Origin: Collybiopsis luxurians FD-317 M1 | Taxonomy: Eukaryota > Basidiomycota > Agaricomycetes > Agaricales > Omphalotaceae | Assembly (NCBI GenBank): GCA_000827265.1 | Contig: KN834754.1 | Span: forward strand, 1,256,831 to 1,320,830 | DNA: 64,000 nt | Direction of reading: 5' to 3' | Shown here: one piece after another, positions 35,501 through 49,649 of the stretch | How the letters are laid out: each line of letters starts with the position of its first letter | How positions within the stretch are numbered: position 1 is the first letter of the stretch | Program-made: the position numbers and the translations under genes | Notes under the pieces: generated by a model | The model's database searches: none | Told to the model about the DNA's origin: nothing | What the model saw: the letters and a program-made list of their open reading frames with translations, nothing else

Positions 35501-37853
35501 CCTCCGCCCCCTCCTACTTCCTTCTTAGACGTTGCAGACTCGCCTGGGCCGACGGCAGGGTTAACTCCCCCTCCGTTCATCAGCAGCGGCGGAACTGGAA
35601 GTCTTCAATATCTCATCACAATTTCTGGCCGTTCATTCTGTATCGGCGGGGTTATACCCATGGAAATTACACTCATGCCATTGGACAAGATTCGGATACA
35701 TCGAGTGGGGGTTGTAATAGAACGTGAGCTTATTGTTTTTTTTTTAAATTCCATTTGACATTATTCAATGTGACTATTTTGTTTTTGTAGAGAAAATCGA
35801 ATACCACACCCACTTCAAACGAGTTGCCAGGACCGATCCCGTCTTGACAATTCCACTTCTCGCGCTGAGAGAAGAAAGTAAGGACAGTGAAAAGGGAATG
35901 AAGGAGAGGGATAAAGACTTGAAGCATATCTTGCCATTAGAGTCGGATGACCCGGCTGCACTCAAGAAGAGTCCGCTTTGGAAAGTAATGCGAAAAAGTC
36001 TGATGAGCAACATCGCAGCTCAATGGGAGGGAAATGAAGAAATGTATTACGAAAGGGAAGTTGATGACGAAGACACCGATGATGACTACTCGGATGAAAC
36101 CGACGAGGATATGGACGATGACGACCTTGAAGATGACCTCGACGATAACTGTCCCTCTTTAGCCCGCCGCTTCTGCTCATCTCCTCTTTCCGTCGCCCTC
36201 TCCGAACTCGCTTCGTCCCTTATGGGTCCCGGGCCATGGACGATACCTCTCTCCCTCCCTCTTCCACTTACACACGCGTCGAATCTCACCCCAACACAAA
36301 TGATGGATCATCAGCAGCAAATTCAGGAGCGTGCGCAGTTGATACAACAGCAAGCCCAGCAGCAACAATGGGGTATGAATGGGAGAAGGGATTCTATAAA
36401 GAAGGTTCCAGATCTAGTGGATGTCGGCAGGGGTTTGTTGCCATCCAACAAGAATAAGAGGAGTAATGTGACGATAAGCCATCTGTTGAAGTGTGTAATC
36501 AGGGTTGAGAAAGGAGAGGCGGATGAACCAGAGGATGTAGATGAACCAATGTCACCGGTCGTCACCCCTGGAGAAATTGGTGCACTCGCGGACATAGAGC
36601 AAAGCGGTTGGGATGACGATTGGGAGAGGGTGCAGGCTAATAAAGAGATGTTCAGACGGGAAAGTAGTGGACCAGGTGGAAGAAGGGTCAAGATACAGGA
36701 GCCGAAGAAGCCAAAACCGAAGAAAAAGAGGAAGCTGTTTGATATCGTGGTTCAAACTCCGATACAGATACTTTCTGTAAGTATCATAGCTTTTTCTTTC
36801 CTGAAATTCGCCTGATCGATGCTTCAGTGTCGGTGTAACCCCGAGTTTGCCTCTCTTCCGGGATACACCCCTGCTGATTTCGATCCGACATCTTCTCTTG
36901 CCTCAGACTCTCAATCCCAGCTGGATGCACTGTCCAGTCCGACTCCGCCCTTACCATTAACCCCCGGTTCCCCACCTGCTGCTCCATCTTCGTCTACAGC
37001 CAACACATCCGACTGCTGTCCTTGCGTCGTTAAGGCTCGAATGAAACAGGAACGCAGAGACGCTCGCCTTGTTAGTCGCGAGCAAAGGCAGGAACGGCGC
37101 GCCATTCGAAGAGAGATGAGACGGCAACGGAGAGAAATTCAGATTGAGAGGGATAGATCAGAAAAGGCCAGACCAAGAAGGAAAGAGGGCGTCGTTGGAC
37201 TTCCCGGATCGCCTCCAACAGTACCTTTACCCCCGCCTCCACCTATATCGTCACCACATTCATCTCCCCTTCCTCCGCCCCCGCCTTCGTCTATGTCTTT
37301 GCTCATGCCTCTACCTCCGCCGTTACCCACGTCAAGAACCGACGTTGACTTTGATCCTCTTGCATCGTCACAGCAATCCAAATCTCGATCTCGTTCTCGG
37401 CAGCGGATGTCTTCGTCTTCGGGAACTTCCGGAACATCAGGAAGCACAAATTACACCAGCAGTGCCAGTAGCGCGCCCGGATCCATCTTGCTAAATAGCG
37501 CTAAACGGTCTTCCGGCTTTTCGAGTTTAGGTTTCGGCAATGTTATGGCCGCTAAAGTTAAACCTCCTGCTGAGAGGCGGATGACGGCGGGATCGCAAAT
37601 CTCCTACCAGTCGTATCGTTCACAATTATCTTCCCTACCTTCGCCTGCGCTTACAGGAACCGGAGACAACGTCTTCGGTACCACTGACCTGAGGGGACTT
37701 AGAGTCATTCAGTCTTCGCAAGAGTTCGAGGATCTTGTTGCTGGACACTTGGACGAAACTGGGGAGGCACCACCGACATATAATCAGGTTGCGAGTTTAC
37801 TCGCAGGCAAAGAGTGTGCGAGGATGCAAGGTGGATTGGTTGTTGGGGAGTGA
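32593..37853 (+). CDS. Large alpha-arrestin-like adaptor
   Basis: Alpha-arrestins bring Rsp5/NEDD4-type ubiquitin ligases to plasma-membrane transporters to trigger endocytosis. Five exons, 32593-32983, 33036-35254, 35315-35723, 35791-36776 and 36828-37853, make 1676 aa. Arrestin-fold pieces are scattered through long disordered Ser/Pro/Arg-rich inserts: NTLSIRLAESAVFLR and LRGIVQLELVKPTRI near residues 65-115; FAKGTYTYPILLAIPGHAPP, LPHCTLKWQLKASVHRPGAF and QVTREVLVVSG around 790-880; then ITISGRSFCIGGVIPMEITL and the KIEYHTHFKRVARTDP segment. Two PPxY motifs, the ligands of WW domains, are present: PPPY (codons 33374-33385) and PPTY near the C terminus (37770-37781). Poly-acidic and proline-rich tracts fill the rest. 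Of the two adjacent ATGs, 32593 and 32596, the first is used. Much longer than yeast relatives. Confidence 0.88.
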
Positions 37854-38532
37854 TTGTAAATGAAGGCTACTTTGAGAAACGATACGAAAGTCAACTGGAA
37901 ACAATTCTACATCGAAATTTTTGTACATACGCATTGCATGCCATAACAGATTACCAAGTGCTCACATCTGTAGTTCATGTTCATTCATTTACCTAATATT
38001 TAGATAGCATCACTTAATATTATAATATTTGTTCCCGTCCTCCTCTATTGCCGGCGCTTGAAACGTTGATATCTGTCGCTTTGACCCATCTTCATCAGGA
38101 ATGACAGTTCGACTCCCCAAAAGCTGATGGGGTTCCAGGAAAATGAATACCACTGCTCAACCCAGTCGGGTAAGAGTTCGGTTTGATTGTGGCAGCTGCG
38201 GGAATCGGCCGCAGTGCATAGATACCCTGGCAGCGATGCAATATTCATCATTGCGGTCCGTAAACCATCGGATGGCCGACAAGTAACATCTAACATCGGT
38301 ATCACAACCAAATATCCGCTGACTGCGACATCCACTCCTCGTCTCCGGCCATTTCTAGCACCCGAGAAACCTGTATTTTTCCTAGCGCTAACCGACAGAG
38401 CTGCTACAAAAAAAGTAGACGGAATAGATGCGGGTGGAGAAGAATACTGCAGGTGATAGCATTGCAAAACTCCATCGAAATTGACTAGAGGTGCCAGGGT
38501 AAAGTAGCAGGGGTAGTTTTTACATCCGACAT
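37854..38532. other. Intergenic region between convergent genes
   Basis: It lies between the arrestin (plus) and F-box paralogue C (minus). Overlapping open frames of 140 aa (38045-38467, minus) and 89 aa (38187-38456, plus) exist. Neither has a domain, and I cannot choose between coding and chance. Confidence 0.35.
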
Positions 38533-40011
38533 CTAGGCGAGGTCAAACACATCAATTTCTCCAGGGTTACGAGCCACTATAAGTAGTCCTCTAGAAGCAT
38601 CAAGGGTATAAGTCTTGGCATAAACAAGTTGAGGAATCATGAGGAAAGCGGTATTGATAACGAGTTCTCCATTGGGGTCCAAATGAACATCATATAGTAC
38701 GGAATCAAACCCATCCGTCCGGGAGATACCTCTGGCCCTGGAACCTGGAATAGCTTCCAACACCAATCCATACGGATGGCTCCAACCAGAGTGATAGTGA
38801 GGGTTTGAATACTGGTCAGGGATGTAATGGGAAAGACTGGCATCGGGAAGGAGCGTGAGGCGCATTGGACGAGCACCTCGATCAAAGAGTGCGATGAACC
38901 AAATGGATCCACAGTGGTCTATCTCAGATATAAGGGAGGAAACGAATCCAGGTTCCATGAGATGCAGTGGAAGGGTGCCGCAATGTGTTCGAGGTACCCG
39001 GGTTCCTCCAACAACCACAGAAGTATCAGGAAATGGAAAGACCTCGACATATTGATGTATATCTCGGCCAATCCGTTCAACGAAGAACATAAAAACACGT
39101 CCGGGTGTGAAAACCACATTTTCGGGCATTCGTGTCTTGAATAGTTCATTAGTGAGAACGAGACTTGGAAAGAAAAGGCGTACCATTTCTGTCGATAGAG
39201 AGTACAGGACTTGAGAGGGAATATGCAGTAGAGCCAAACTTCCATCAGATTCTTGTCGGGCTAACAAGAAGTTGTAACCGATATTGATTTTATGACTGTC
39301 AGATATCCGGATAGGGACGCTTTCCAAATCCATAACCGTGATGTTATTTAAAGGATCGATTTTGCATATAATGCTGCAGATCAAACATCCCAAAAGATAA
39401 GCCTTATGAACGGAAGAAGACCTGACAAAACTCACACTGGGTTTAAAGAGCCGTTATCATGTCCGCGTCTAGCAAATGGAATGTAAATGTCTGCTTCATT
39501 GTCCAGTATTCCACTCCGTTTACTGAAATTGTAAAGTTGCTCCTTGTATCTGAACAGCTCAGCTTTGGTCTCAATATCGTACAGGAGGCAGCCTGAAGGT
39601 CCAGCAATGACAAGAATTCTGCCTCTGTATACATCCAACTGGCGAACTTCGTTTATTTCACTTTTGAAAGACTCAGAAGGGCGACCAAAGAAATCATCAT
39701 TATGAAGATGAGGCCAAGTAGAGTCGAGCCGATGAGCGCGAATCAGAATCCGTTCAAGGTCCGAGACAGATTGATTTGAGTACAATCCTGATGGCAGGAA
39801 GAGTTGAGAATTTCTACAAGCGGCAGCCCAAAGTGTTCGTTTCGACGTGAAGAGTCGAAATTGTTGGCAAGTCTGTAGCAGTTCGTTCAGTGCAGTGGCC
39901 AACGGAAAGGATATTAATACTCACCTTTCGTAAGGCTATTAGATCGAGAGGTGGCAAGAGATTAAAAATGTTGAACAAAATATCATCAGGGAGTTGGTCA
40001 AACAAAATCAT
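38533..40011 (-). CDS. F-box protein, paralogue C
   Basis: Minus-strand member of the family at 15.5-19.0 kb. Exons 40011-39925, 39872-39436, 39373-39184 and 39135-38533 give 438 aa. The F-box (QLPDDILFNIFNLLPPLDLI) starts at residue 6. After splicing come TCQQFRLFTSKRTLW, SVSDLERILIRAHRLDSTW and PGSRARGISRT. Introns sit at the same three positions as in A and B, and again 714 coding bases precede intron 3, although the sequence has diverged considerably. The start ATG at 40011 matches the starts of A and B; the frame is open 21 codons upstream. Probable SCF ubiquitin-ligase adaptor of unknown target. Confidence 0.83.
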
Positions 40012-40271
40012 GGGAGGAAACAGAATTAGGCGCCCAACATTAGCCAGACTTGTCAACGTTGTCAATGTTGTCAACTTCCAAGGATGGTATGTTTTCCGGT
40101 CTGAGCTAGCCTTTTACAGTTACACATTCCACACCCTTGAGCTGCAATCCCATAGCAATCATATGTCATCCAAGGGAAATTGCGCAATTACTTTCCACGA
40201 TGACATCCTTCGGTAGATGGATATCTGATACTTAAACCGCCTACACTCTCTGGTCACCACATCAACTCGGT

Positions 40272-40998
40272 ATGTCTGCCCACCTTGAATTCGAAGCAAA
40301 GAACGGATCCTATGCCCAAACGTTCGATAAGGGGCACTTGAGTCTTCCTCCCTCGAAGCAATTGCTCGTTGGTATGTCTTCCTATTAGCTCATTCGGTAT
40401 CAATCCTGAGGAATAACGTTCAAAGTAACTTGTATGGATGCGCGGATTGAGTGAGCAATTAGCTTTAAAAAGGAAGAGCAGCTCTCACCTGCTTGCAGCG
40501 TTTACAAAGCTCTAGGTCTTGAGTTGGGCGAAGCTCACGTTGTCCGCAACGCTGGAGGCGTCGTGTGAGTTCACGCATCAATTATGTATCTCACCCTCTT
40601 CCTCATCTGTGATCAGTCGAGACGCCATTCGCAGCATTCTTCTCTCCCAGCGTTTGCTGGGTACACGTGAAATTGCCGTTATTCACCACACAGATTGTGG
40701 CATGCTCACTTTTACTGCTCCTGATGTTCGCAAGATCGTCAAATCTGCTGCCGAGTCTCAGCCCGCGAACGAGCAGGAGACCACAGGGAAGGCTGTCGAT
40801 AACATAGACTTCTTCGAATTTAACGATTTGGAGAAAAGCGTGAAGGATGACGTCAAATTTTTGCAAGAGAATTTACTGGTTTTGAGTGAGACAAAGGTGA
40901 CAGGCTGGATATTCGATGTGAAGACTGGAAAGGTTTGTCAGCTACTTTTCTTTGGATCCAATGCTGAATCGTATTTCCAGGTTAGGCAAGTGGCGTAG
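40272..40998 (+). CDS. Beta-class carbonic anhydrase
   Basis: Interconverts CO2 and bicarbonate; zinc enzyme, cytosolic as no targeting signal is seen. Five exons, 40272-40371, 40426-40450, 40499-40564, 40617-40932 and 40981-40998, give 174 aa. The zinc and active-site motifs are complete: C-M-D-A-R (Cys ligand and the Asp-Arg pair), encoded wholly by a 25-base second exon, and HHTDCG with the His and second Cys ligands. LGLELGEAHVVRNAGG between them is a family hallmark. Length suits the short fungal subclass. The last intron (48 bases) could be retained in frame, but splicing gives the usual TGKVRQVA end. It is divergent from F-box paralogue C, about 260 bases apart. Confidence 0.94.
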
Positions 40999-42445
40999 GA
41001 TATCTGCGTGTTGGCCTAGTGAACAGTTGTACGATATTTGGCGAAGTGAGTTTCTATTGTGGTCAAATAAATGTGATTTGTCGCATGAAAGTGAACGATT
41101 GCAAAAACGCGTTCTAACAGCCTCAAAACGTTTCGTTAAAAGAGAACATGTACATTGAGAACATGTACCTTGCGACTTTCAACACTGTTGTATTGACATC
41201 CATCTTCGACTGGACTACGATAAACGAATGGCTAAACTCAGTACAAAGTGCATTCTATATAAGCTTCTGTTGATGAGTGGTTTGATCAATTCGGTGCCGG
41301 CTCTATTTCGGTGCGTCATTTTGGTCCAGGTTCGCTCTTGAAATGCTTGATTTAGGATGGACTGATAGATCTGACCTCGAATACCATCTATCATTTTGCA
41401 GGCACGCCTCCCTGGTCAGTAAGCAATAGCTTGTTACTTGTGCTCAATGGGAGCTTCTCACAGATTCGAACAGAACTCCAACTATTGTACACCTTTACTG
41501 CTCGCAGAATGGGATGTTGTCAGTCAACCTTGTACTCGCCTAACGATCACTCCTCTCAGTTCCTTGTATATTCTGTCGTTGCCGGATTTTTCTTGAAATT
41601 CAAGTACAGGTAAGCCTGTTCAGTCATCCTTGTACCCACTGTACCCTCGTAGCGAATCACAGCACCTTCCACGAAAAATTGGTTGCGTCGTACCCTGATT
41701 CAAGGTCCCTAAAATTTACAAGGTCATTTATCTTGACTGTTATTGCGTCTCGGTAGTGCAATCCTTTAACCAACAAGTGCTTTAGTTTGTTCTCGCTAGA
41801 TGCACCGGGAAGCTTCTATTTCCTTCGCTGTGTCCTGTACAGGCACAAATCACTCTCCCAAGTCCCAGAATACCTAGGACCGTATATGACCCCGCCTGCA
41901 ACGGTCCCAGTTGCTACTTCCATCCATCCGGAACGCTCTTTCAGCTCAACTTCACCAAAAGTGGAACAAGGCCTGGCGATCGAAATTGTTACGTAACTTC
42001 CAAATATGGGAATCTTGTCTTCAAAAGGAAGTTTTTCAATGAGTTCATATTTTTTTCCTGCAGACGAGAACAAGTTTGCTACCCGCGGGCCGTAAGGCAA
42101 GTACAAACTATTGTACAAACTAGGAAGGAATCAACGGCTGCAAGCCCGCGCCGGAAAAACAAGTGAATATCTTGTACTTTGCCCTGGTGCCTATGCGCCA
42201 AATGCTCGTTTTCTATCTGTATGCATTCGTTCTACCTTCGGGTTGAACGTTGTATTTTCCTTTTTAGGGTTTGTTGTCGAGGTATCTGGGTGCACCTTGT
42301 AGTCAAGTATAAAGGGTGTCCCTGCTAGTTAGTCGATGGTCATCCGTCCCCTGTAGCGTCCCCTCGCCTTCCACCGCTCTGCTCTCTTTTGTTCTTGCAT
42401 TTTCTGCTCTCCTTCAGTCTTTCCCCTCCTATTTCCGCAAATATC
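40999..42445. other. Region without a supported gene
   Basis: No gene seen between carbonic anhydrase and the small secreted protein. The frames at 41787-42118 on both strands show no domain. A TATAAAG at 42308-42314 probably belongs to the downstream gene. Confidence 0.45.
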
Positions 42446-42900
42446 ATGCAATTCAAATTCTTCTCTGCTTTCCTTTTCGTCATCAGCTGCAGTGAGTTTT
42501 CATCGATTGACGTAGCAGATCGAATGTTTACAGTATTTTCAGTGATCATACTCGTGTCAGCAACTCCGATTCCGGTCCCTGTCCCTTCTGCAGCTGACAG
42601 CTTGGTCGTGGCGCGCTTGCCAGAGCCTGTTGACTCACCTCTGACATCCTCGGACGCTGAAGCTCGGACAGTAGATTTCATCGGAGACACTCCCCTCGCA
42701 CCTCTCGATGCTGAGGCTCGCAGTTTGAGCGAGCCGAAACGCGAACTTCCGGACGTTGGAACCAGGACGCCCGAGGTACGATTTTTATCTAATTTTTTTA
42801 TTTTGAGTATCATTTCTTATGCCGTTTACAGCCGGAAAACGACGTTATGGCGCCGGAAGCGGAAGAACGAGGAGGATGCGGTCGCTGGGCCTGCATCTGA
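42446..42900 (+). CDS. Small secreted protein with repeated DAEAR motif
   Basis: Exons 42446-42491, 42543-42775 and 42832-42900 make 115 aa. The first exon and start of the second encode a hydrophobic leader (FKFFSAFLFVISC then MIILVSATPIPVPVP), a signal peptide. An alternative acceptor nine bases upstream also keeps the frame. The mature part is acidic and Pro rich with two DAEAR repeats (SSDAEARTVDF, PLDAEARSLSE) and a dibasic PKRELP site that a Kex2-type protease could cut. The end is GGCGRWACI, with two cysteines only. It is not a CaaX pheromone, since the last cysteine is next to last. A TATAAAG lies about 135 bases upstream. Could be a processed peptide precursor; function unknown. Confidence 0.65.
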
Positions 42901-44956
42901 TTGTTCCGCTCTTTGGTATATTACCTCCTTGCACATCCTTGGAGATGTGAACCTGTAAATATCTTCTGCACTTCGTTTTTTTTTTGAAATTCCGACTGAC
43001 CGAACCCGTTCTCAGGGTTTAAATAACGTCCTTCGGCTGTTCTTCATCGATCTTCCTGCAAACAACCACTAAACCCCGCCGCTCTCTGCCGTTCCATTCC
43101 TGATATACAATAATCATTCGACTGAGCGTCTTCTCTTTGTGTATGGGTGGTCTCTATCTTTCCTTCTCATGAAGGTCGGCCTGGCTGCCTTCCTGCCGTT
43201 CCACTGGCCTCTCTTCTCCCTCGCGATTCTTCATTGGCTCATACCCTGAGACGGAAGCTACCCTGCCGATGTTCTAGCCTCTGAATTTCTTCTCTGCTGT
43301 TGCTCTTGAAGGGTTCTGGTGATCCGAGAGCTCAACGGACTGAAATTCCGAGGAAAAAATCAAGGCGTTTCCTCGTAATCTTGACTCTGGTTTCTGAAAG
43401 ACTGTCGCCATTTTCCTTCATTCCTTATGCCTGGATTAATTGGTTTGATAATTGGATCGATATATGCAAGATCTGAATTACCATAACTATTGCTCACCTT
43501 TTTTTTCGTTCGCCACCATCTTACCTATGTCTCTTTTGACCCCTGCCTACTGGTTAATCTCTATGCGTGTTTCTTGTTCCAGCCTCTCGACTGTTTCCCC
43601 GATTACCCGCGTTCCCTGTTCTCAGTCAGTCTCCTCGGCATTGTAACCTCCGTACTGTATCGATATCATCACATTTTGGATCTCGGACTGCCTTTCCACT
43701 ATAAGTTCTGTATCTGAAGAGTAGTATTCTAGTAAGGGTATTCCATTACCTCGAACCAAGTATTGTGTATTTCATAGTAACTTTGTTATATTAGACTCAT
43801 TTTTTTTTTACACAGAGTGCGAACTTAGAGACGCTTCGATAAGTTATTGCTGCTGAGATCAGAGTACGAACGTTATGCGGCTCCTGTCCAATCGTAGCTA
43901 GTGGAAAAAATAGAGATTAGCCGCGCTGCAGTGTAACCTGTCCATATCTCTCAGCCTAGTAACTATCGTTGTAGATATAATATCCAAGCTACTGTACCCT
44001 AGATGCCCCGCATTGAATGGAATCAAGTGCCAATTACGGCGCTGACATTGAGGCCTGCCGATTTCGCCCTTGACTGAGTTGTACTTGTAAAGCGTTTCCC
44101 ATGTAAGGCTATAGGAAGGAGCGACCAGCCCACATTGAATCTGAAAATCAGCGCGGCACGCCCTGCAACGCCTCATCTTCATCCATGATGCACGTACGAT
44201 CACACTGCCATTTACATCCATCCTACTGCGCTCACTGCCTCTTCAGTGAATCATCATAAGTAAAAATGGCGGTTTACACTCAGCGGAAGGGGTCGGAGGG
44301 TCATTTCAAATTTGCGAAATCGTGGGGTCATTTACAGGACGGAACTTAACCAGTATAATACATATCCTATCCTGAATCTGGTTTGCTCCGTTCTATGTAT
44401 CTCTTCGAAATTAGTTTATTTTTTTGCTTCCATCGTTTCAAAAAAATCATCCTATCATTATGAATGATGAATGAACGATATTTTCATTGGCAGTCGCTGT
44501 CGCTCTGGTAACGTTAGATTCATGTTCTGCATGGTTATTTTTTCGCCGTTTGATGGGATGTTGCCCTGAAACGAATGCCTGTGCCTTTTTTTGCGCGATT
44601 TTACGCGCGTGTAGAAGGCTTGAGCAGAGAATTCGAGATATTTAAGACTGTCTAGGTAAGGCTCTTTTTAAAAAAATCAGGCCATAAGTTGAGAGACGCG
44701 TCGGAAGCGTCTCGAGCGCGACGCGGCACGGTCGAGAAGAATTCACGTGCACTGCTTTTTTTTTGACTTGTCCGGAATCCGTGGCATTCCGCCTTACCTT
44801 ACTTTATACCGAAAGCCATCACTTTGGGGATTGGCCCTACCGCCTCCAGGGCAACCCCAGACCATATATATATCAAGGGTATGCGACGGAGATGCCAGCA
44901 AAATTTTCTCTTCCCTTTAGACTCTAGACCTTTCCTCAAATTCTTGACGATTCATC
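42901..44956. other. Region without a supported gene
   Basis: The first 800 bases are strongly pyrimidine rich on the plus strand. A 26-codon frame begins at about 43172 with a hydrophobic start (MKVGLAAFLPFH) but has no support. AT-rich sequence follows. The last 300 bases form the promoter of malic enzyme, with a TATATATAT run at about 44862-44870. Confidence 0.45.
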
Positions 44957-47282
<2,326 letters not shown>

Positions 47283-47510
47283 GGATTGGTCGTCAACGTT
47301 CTTATCATAAGCTTTGTTTCTGATCTCGTAGTGTACGCTATGCTTTAGGTTTAATGCAAAATTGTAAAGTAAAAAAGTAGGATAATGGATTGTAATGCAT
47401 ATGGAATTTTGCCTAACCGTTTACTCTCTGACAAATGCGCCAACTGTGAACAATTCTATCAGGATTTTCTACCACGGACATCTACAAAGTAACAAATTGA
47501 CATCACGCAA

Positions 47511-49086
47511 TCATATGCTCCCCTCCTCTGGATAGTTGTCCAGGCGCAGACCCTGCTTTCGACAAGTATTAATTCGCCTTTTCACGTCGGAATTGAATCC
47601 GTAGTAAGAGCTGAAGCAGTTGGAATTGCTTCTGCCGATGCGAATGTGCTCGAGTCGAGAAACGTGTCTTTGAATGCCATGGGTCCCTTTCTCTGAGCAA
47701 TCAGCAGGCCACCATCTTGAGTCTAGCAGGTCAGCCATGAGATAGACGCGATGCAGAGACTCGCTGAGCAAGTCAAAAGCAAAGTATTTCAGCGCTGGTA
47801 GCATAGGTTGATGTCCCTCTCTGCATTGTAACGCTTCCATCAAAATGCCGATGTCGAAATCACCATGTAAGTAAGACAGGCGAGTCACGGAGGGAAACCT
47901 GGCAAGGGCTGTCACCAGCTCATCTCTGGAGGAGAATGGGACGCCGCTGAGGATCAGCTCGAAGATGGGTGCCTGTGAGCGCTGTTGAAAGCTCACGATG
48001 TGAAAGATACCGAAATAAGTATATACGGGTGAGTCTCCGTAGTCCTCGTGATGTAGGTGAAGGAGCTGGAGGGAAGGAGCTTTCAAAGTATCAAGTATGT
48101 GCCAGTGGTTAGCCGACGGATTCAACCACGAGTGATCTTCAACATGCAGTTCCAGGGAACGAAGAGCGGGTAAATCTATTAAGGGAAAGTTGGTAGTGGG
48201 ACCAACCACCCTATCAGGGCATTTGATCTTGCACTCGACGAGGTGAGTAAAACCGGAGAGCATGTTCAGCAAAGCTTCGGCGTCCATATCAAAATACCAG
48301 TTCCTGCGAATGCCCTCATATGTAAGATCGAATGAGGAAACTTGACTACACGGAAATGATAGAAAATTCAAGAGTTCCCCTCGATCCACATTAAGCTTCA
48401 ATGATTTCAGCTTGGCAGATGCCGAAAAGGCAAAAACTTTATCGGGGTACCGACAGTGTTCTTCCGCAATTACTTTCAAATCCAGTTCCAAGCATTCGAG
48501 AGCGGGAAGGCTCGACGAAACGCGATGCAAGAAGAGAAAGATGGTATCGGAACAGCGGAAACGAAGTGTCAGCGACCTTATCCGACGAGTCAACGGTGTG
48601 AAGGCCTGAAGGCTGGGGGGCAGTCCAGTCAACGACGTAGCACGCTCGCCAGGCCCATAGTATAGGAGTCTGAAGTCAAGCAACGAGCTGCCACTGCGCC
48701 GAGACCAGTCTTCAATGAAAGGGTTATGGACCATTAGATCTCCTTCAGAGCGGAGATAAACCCGAAGATCAGCCCATAGAGTGGGTAAACCTAGGATAAA
48801 ACAATGGATTAGTCAACAGCGAGAGGAGAGACTTTCAGGACCATATACTGTGTGCAACTTCTCTCCATTGACGACAGACGTGAGTGAGGCGCATTCGGGA
48901 TTGCAGAAGATTTTTGCGAGACCGGTGTTCGTCGGGCTCATACAACCAAGACTTTAAAGGGGGATTTTCGAAGACAACGAGTGCTCGAAAAATATCACAA
49001 AGTAGCTCGATGGGTAGACATTGTATATCGCTGCCCAAGGGAGCATCTTGGCAAGGATTGGAAAAGGGAGGGGATGTTTGAAGCAT
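47511..49086 (-). CDS. F-box protein (not of the A-D family)
   Basis: Two exons, 49086-48849 and 48790-47511, 505 aa. Residues about 20-75 hold the F-box (IQCLPIELLCDIFRALV ... MRLTHVCRQWREVAHS). Splicing leads straight into LPTLWADLRVYL, the usual continuation in fungal F-box proteins. The remainder shows irregular leucine-rich segments (RRIRSLTLRFRCSD, ALECLELDLK, LPALRSLELHVED, PSLQLLHLHHED) that would form the substrate-binding part. Likely an SCF ubiquitin-ligase adaptor. It lies convergent to malic enzyme and divergent from F-box paralogue D. Confidence 0.88.
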
Positions 49087-49649
49087 TGCAACGATGTATT
49101 GAAGGCCCCCGGGTTTAAGCTGAATGCGAGACTAGGGTTTGTGATTAATATTGCTACATTATCGCGTGCTTTCATGCAACTACAACGTTGAACTCGTAAT
49201 TTGGACAGCTAATGGCGAGTCTTGGCAAGCGACTGTAAAAGATTAGCTTTACCTTTTTTGGCAGACGTCACTTTGGGCCTGCATTGGGTATATAAATGCC
49301 AGGACTGATGGTTCTGCATTGCGGTTACATAGGCTTCTAGGCAAGAAGACTCCTGAGCACTTGCGTAACTTGATCTGACCATCTAGCTAGTACAACGCGG
49401 CTTCATCGTAGAGCCAATAGTGAACTTTCCGTATACCATTGAGTGCACCAAGAGGGAAGTCAGGAGGAGCCAGTGACTCGTGAGCGCCTAGGTACGCGGG
49501 ACATCCTTCCGGGCGCCTACGCCCAGGTGTTCGGCGCCGCTTCTCATCTGTCCATCGTTCGAGCATCAGTATTCCTACAGTGACAGCCTTGAAGCTTCTA
49601 GGTGACGCGGTGATGACCCATGGTAACAGTTAGTTAACTCATTACCACC
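49087..49649. other. Divergent promoter region
   Basis: It sits between two divergent F-box genes. A TATATAAAT at 49289-49297 on the plus strand is about 350 bases before paralogue D's ATG and would imply a long leader. No gene seen. Confidence 0.4.

Noticed and set aside
35293..37447. Several minus frames of 60-120 aa across the arrestin gene
   Set aside because: Shadows of the long plus-strand coding sequence with biased codon usage.
38045..38467. 140-aa minus frame and overlapping plus frame
   Set aside because: No domain and no splice or promoter support; kept only as a remark in the intergenic entry.
42880..42900. C-terminal WACI as a CaaX pheromone signal
   Set aside because: The cysteine is next to last, not fourth from the end.
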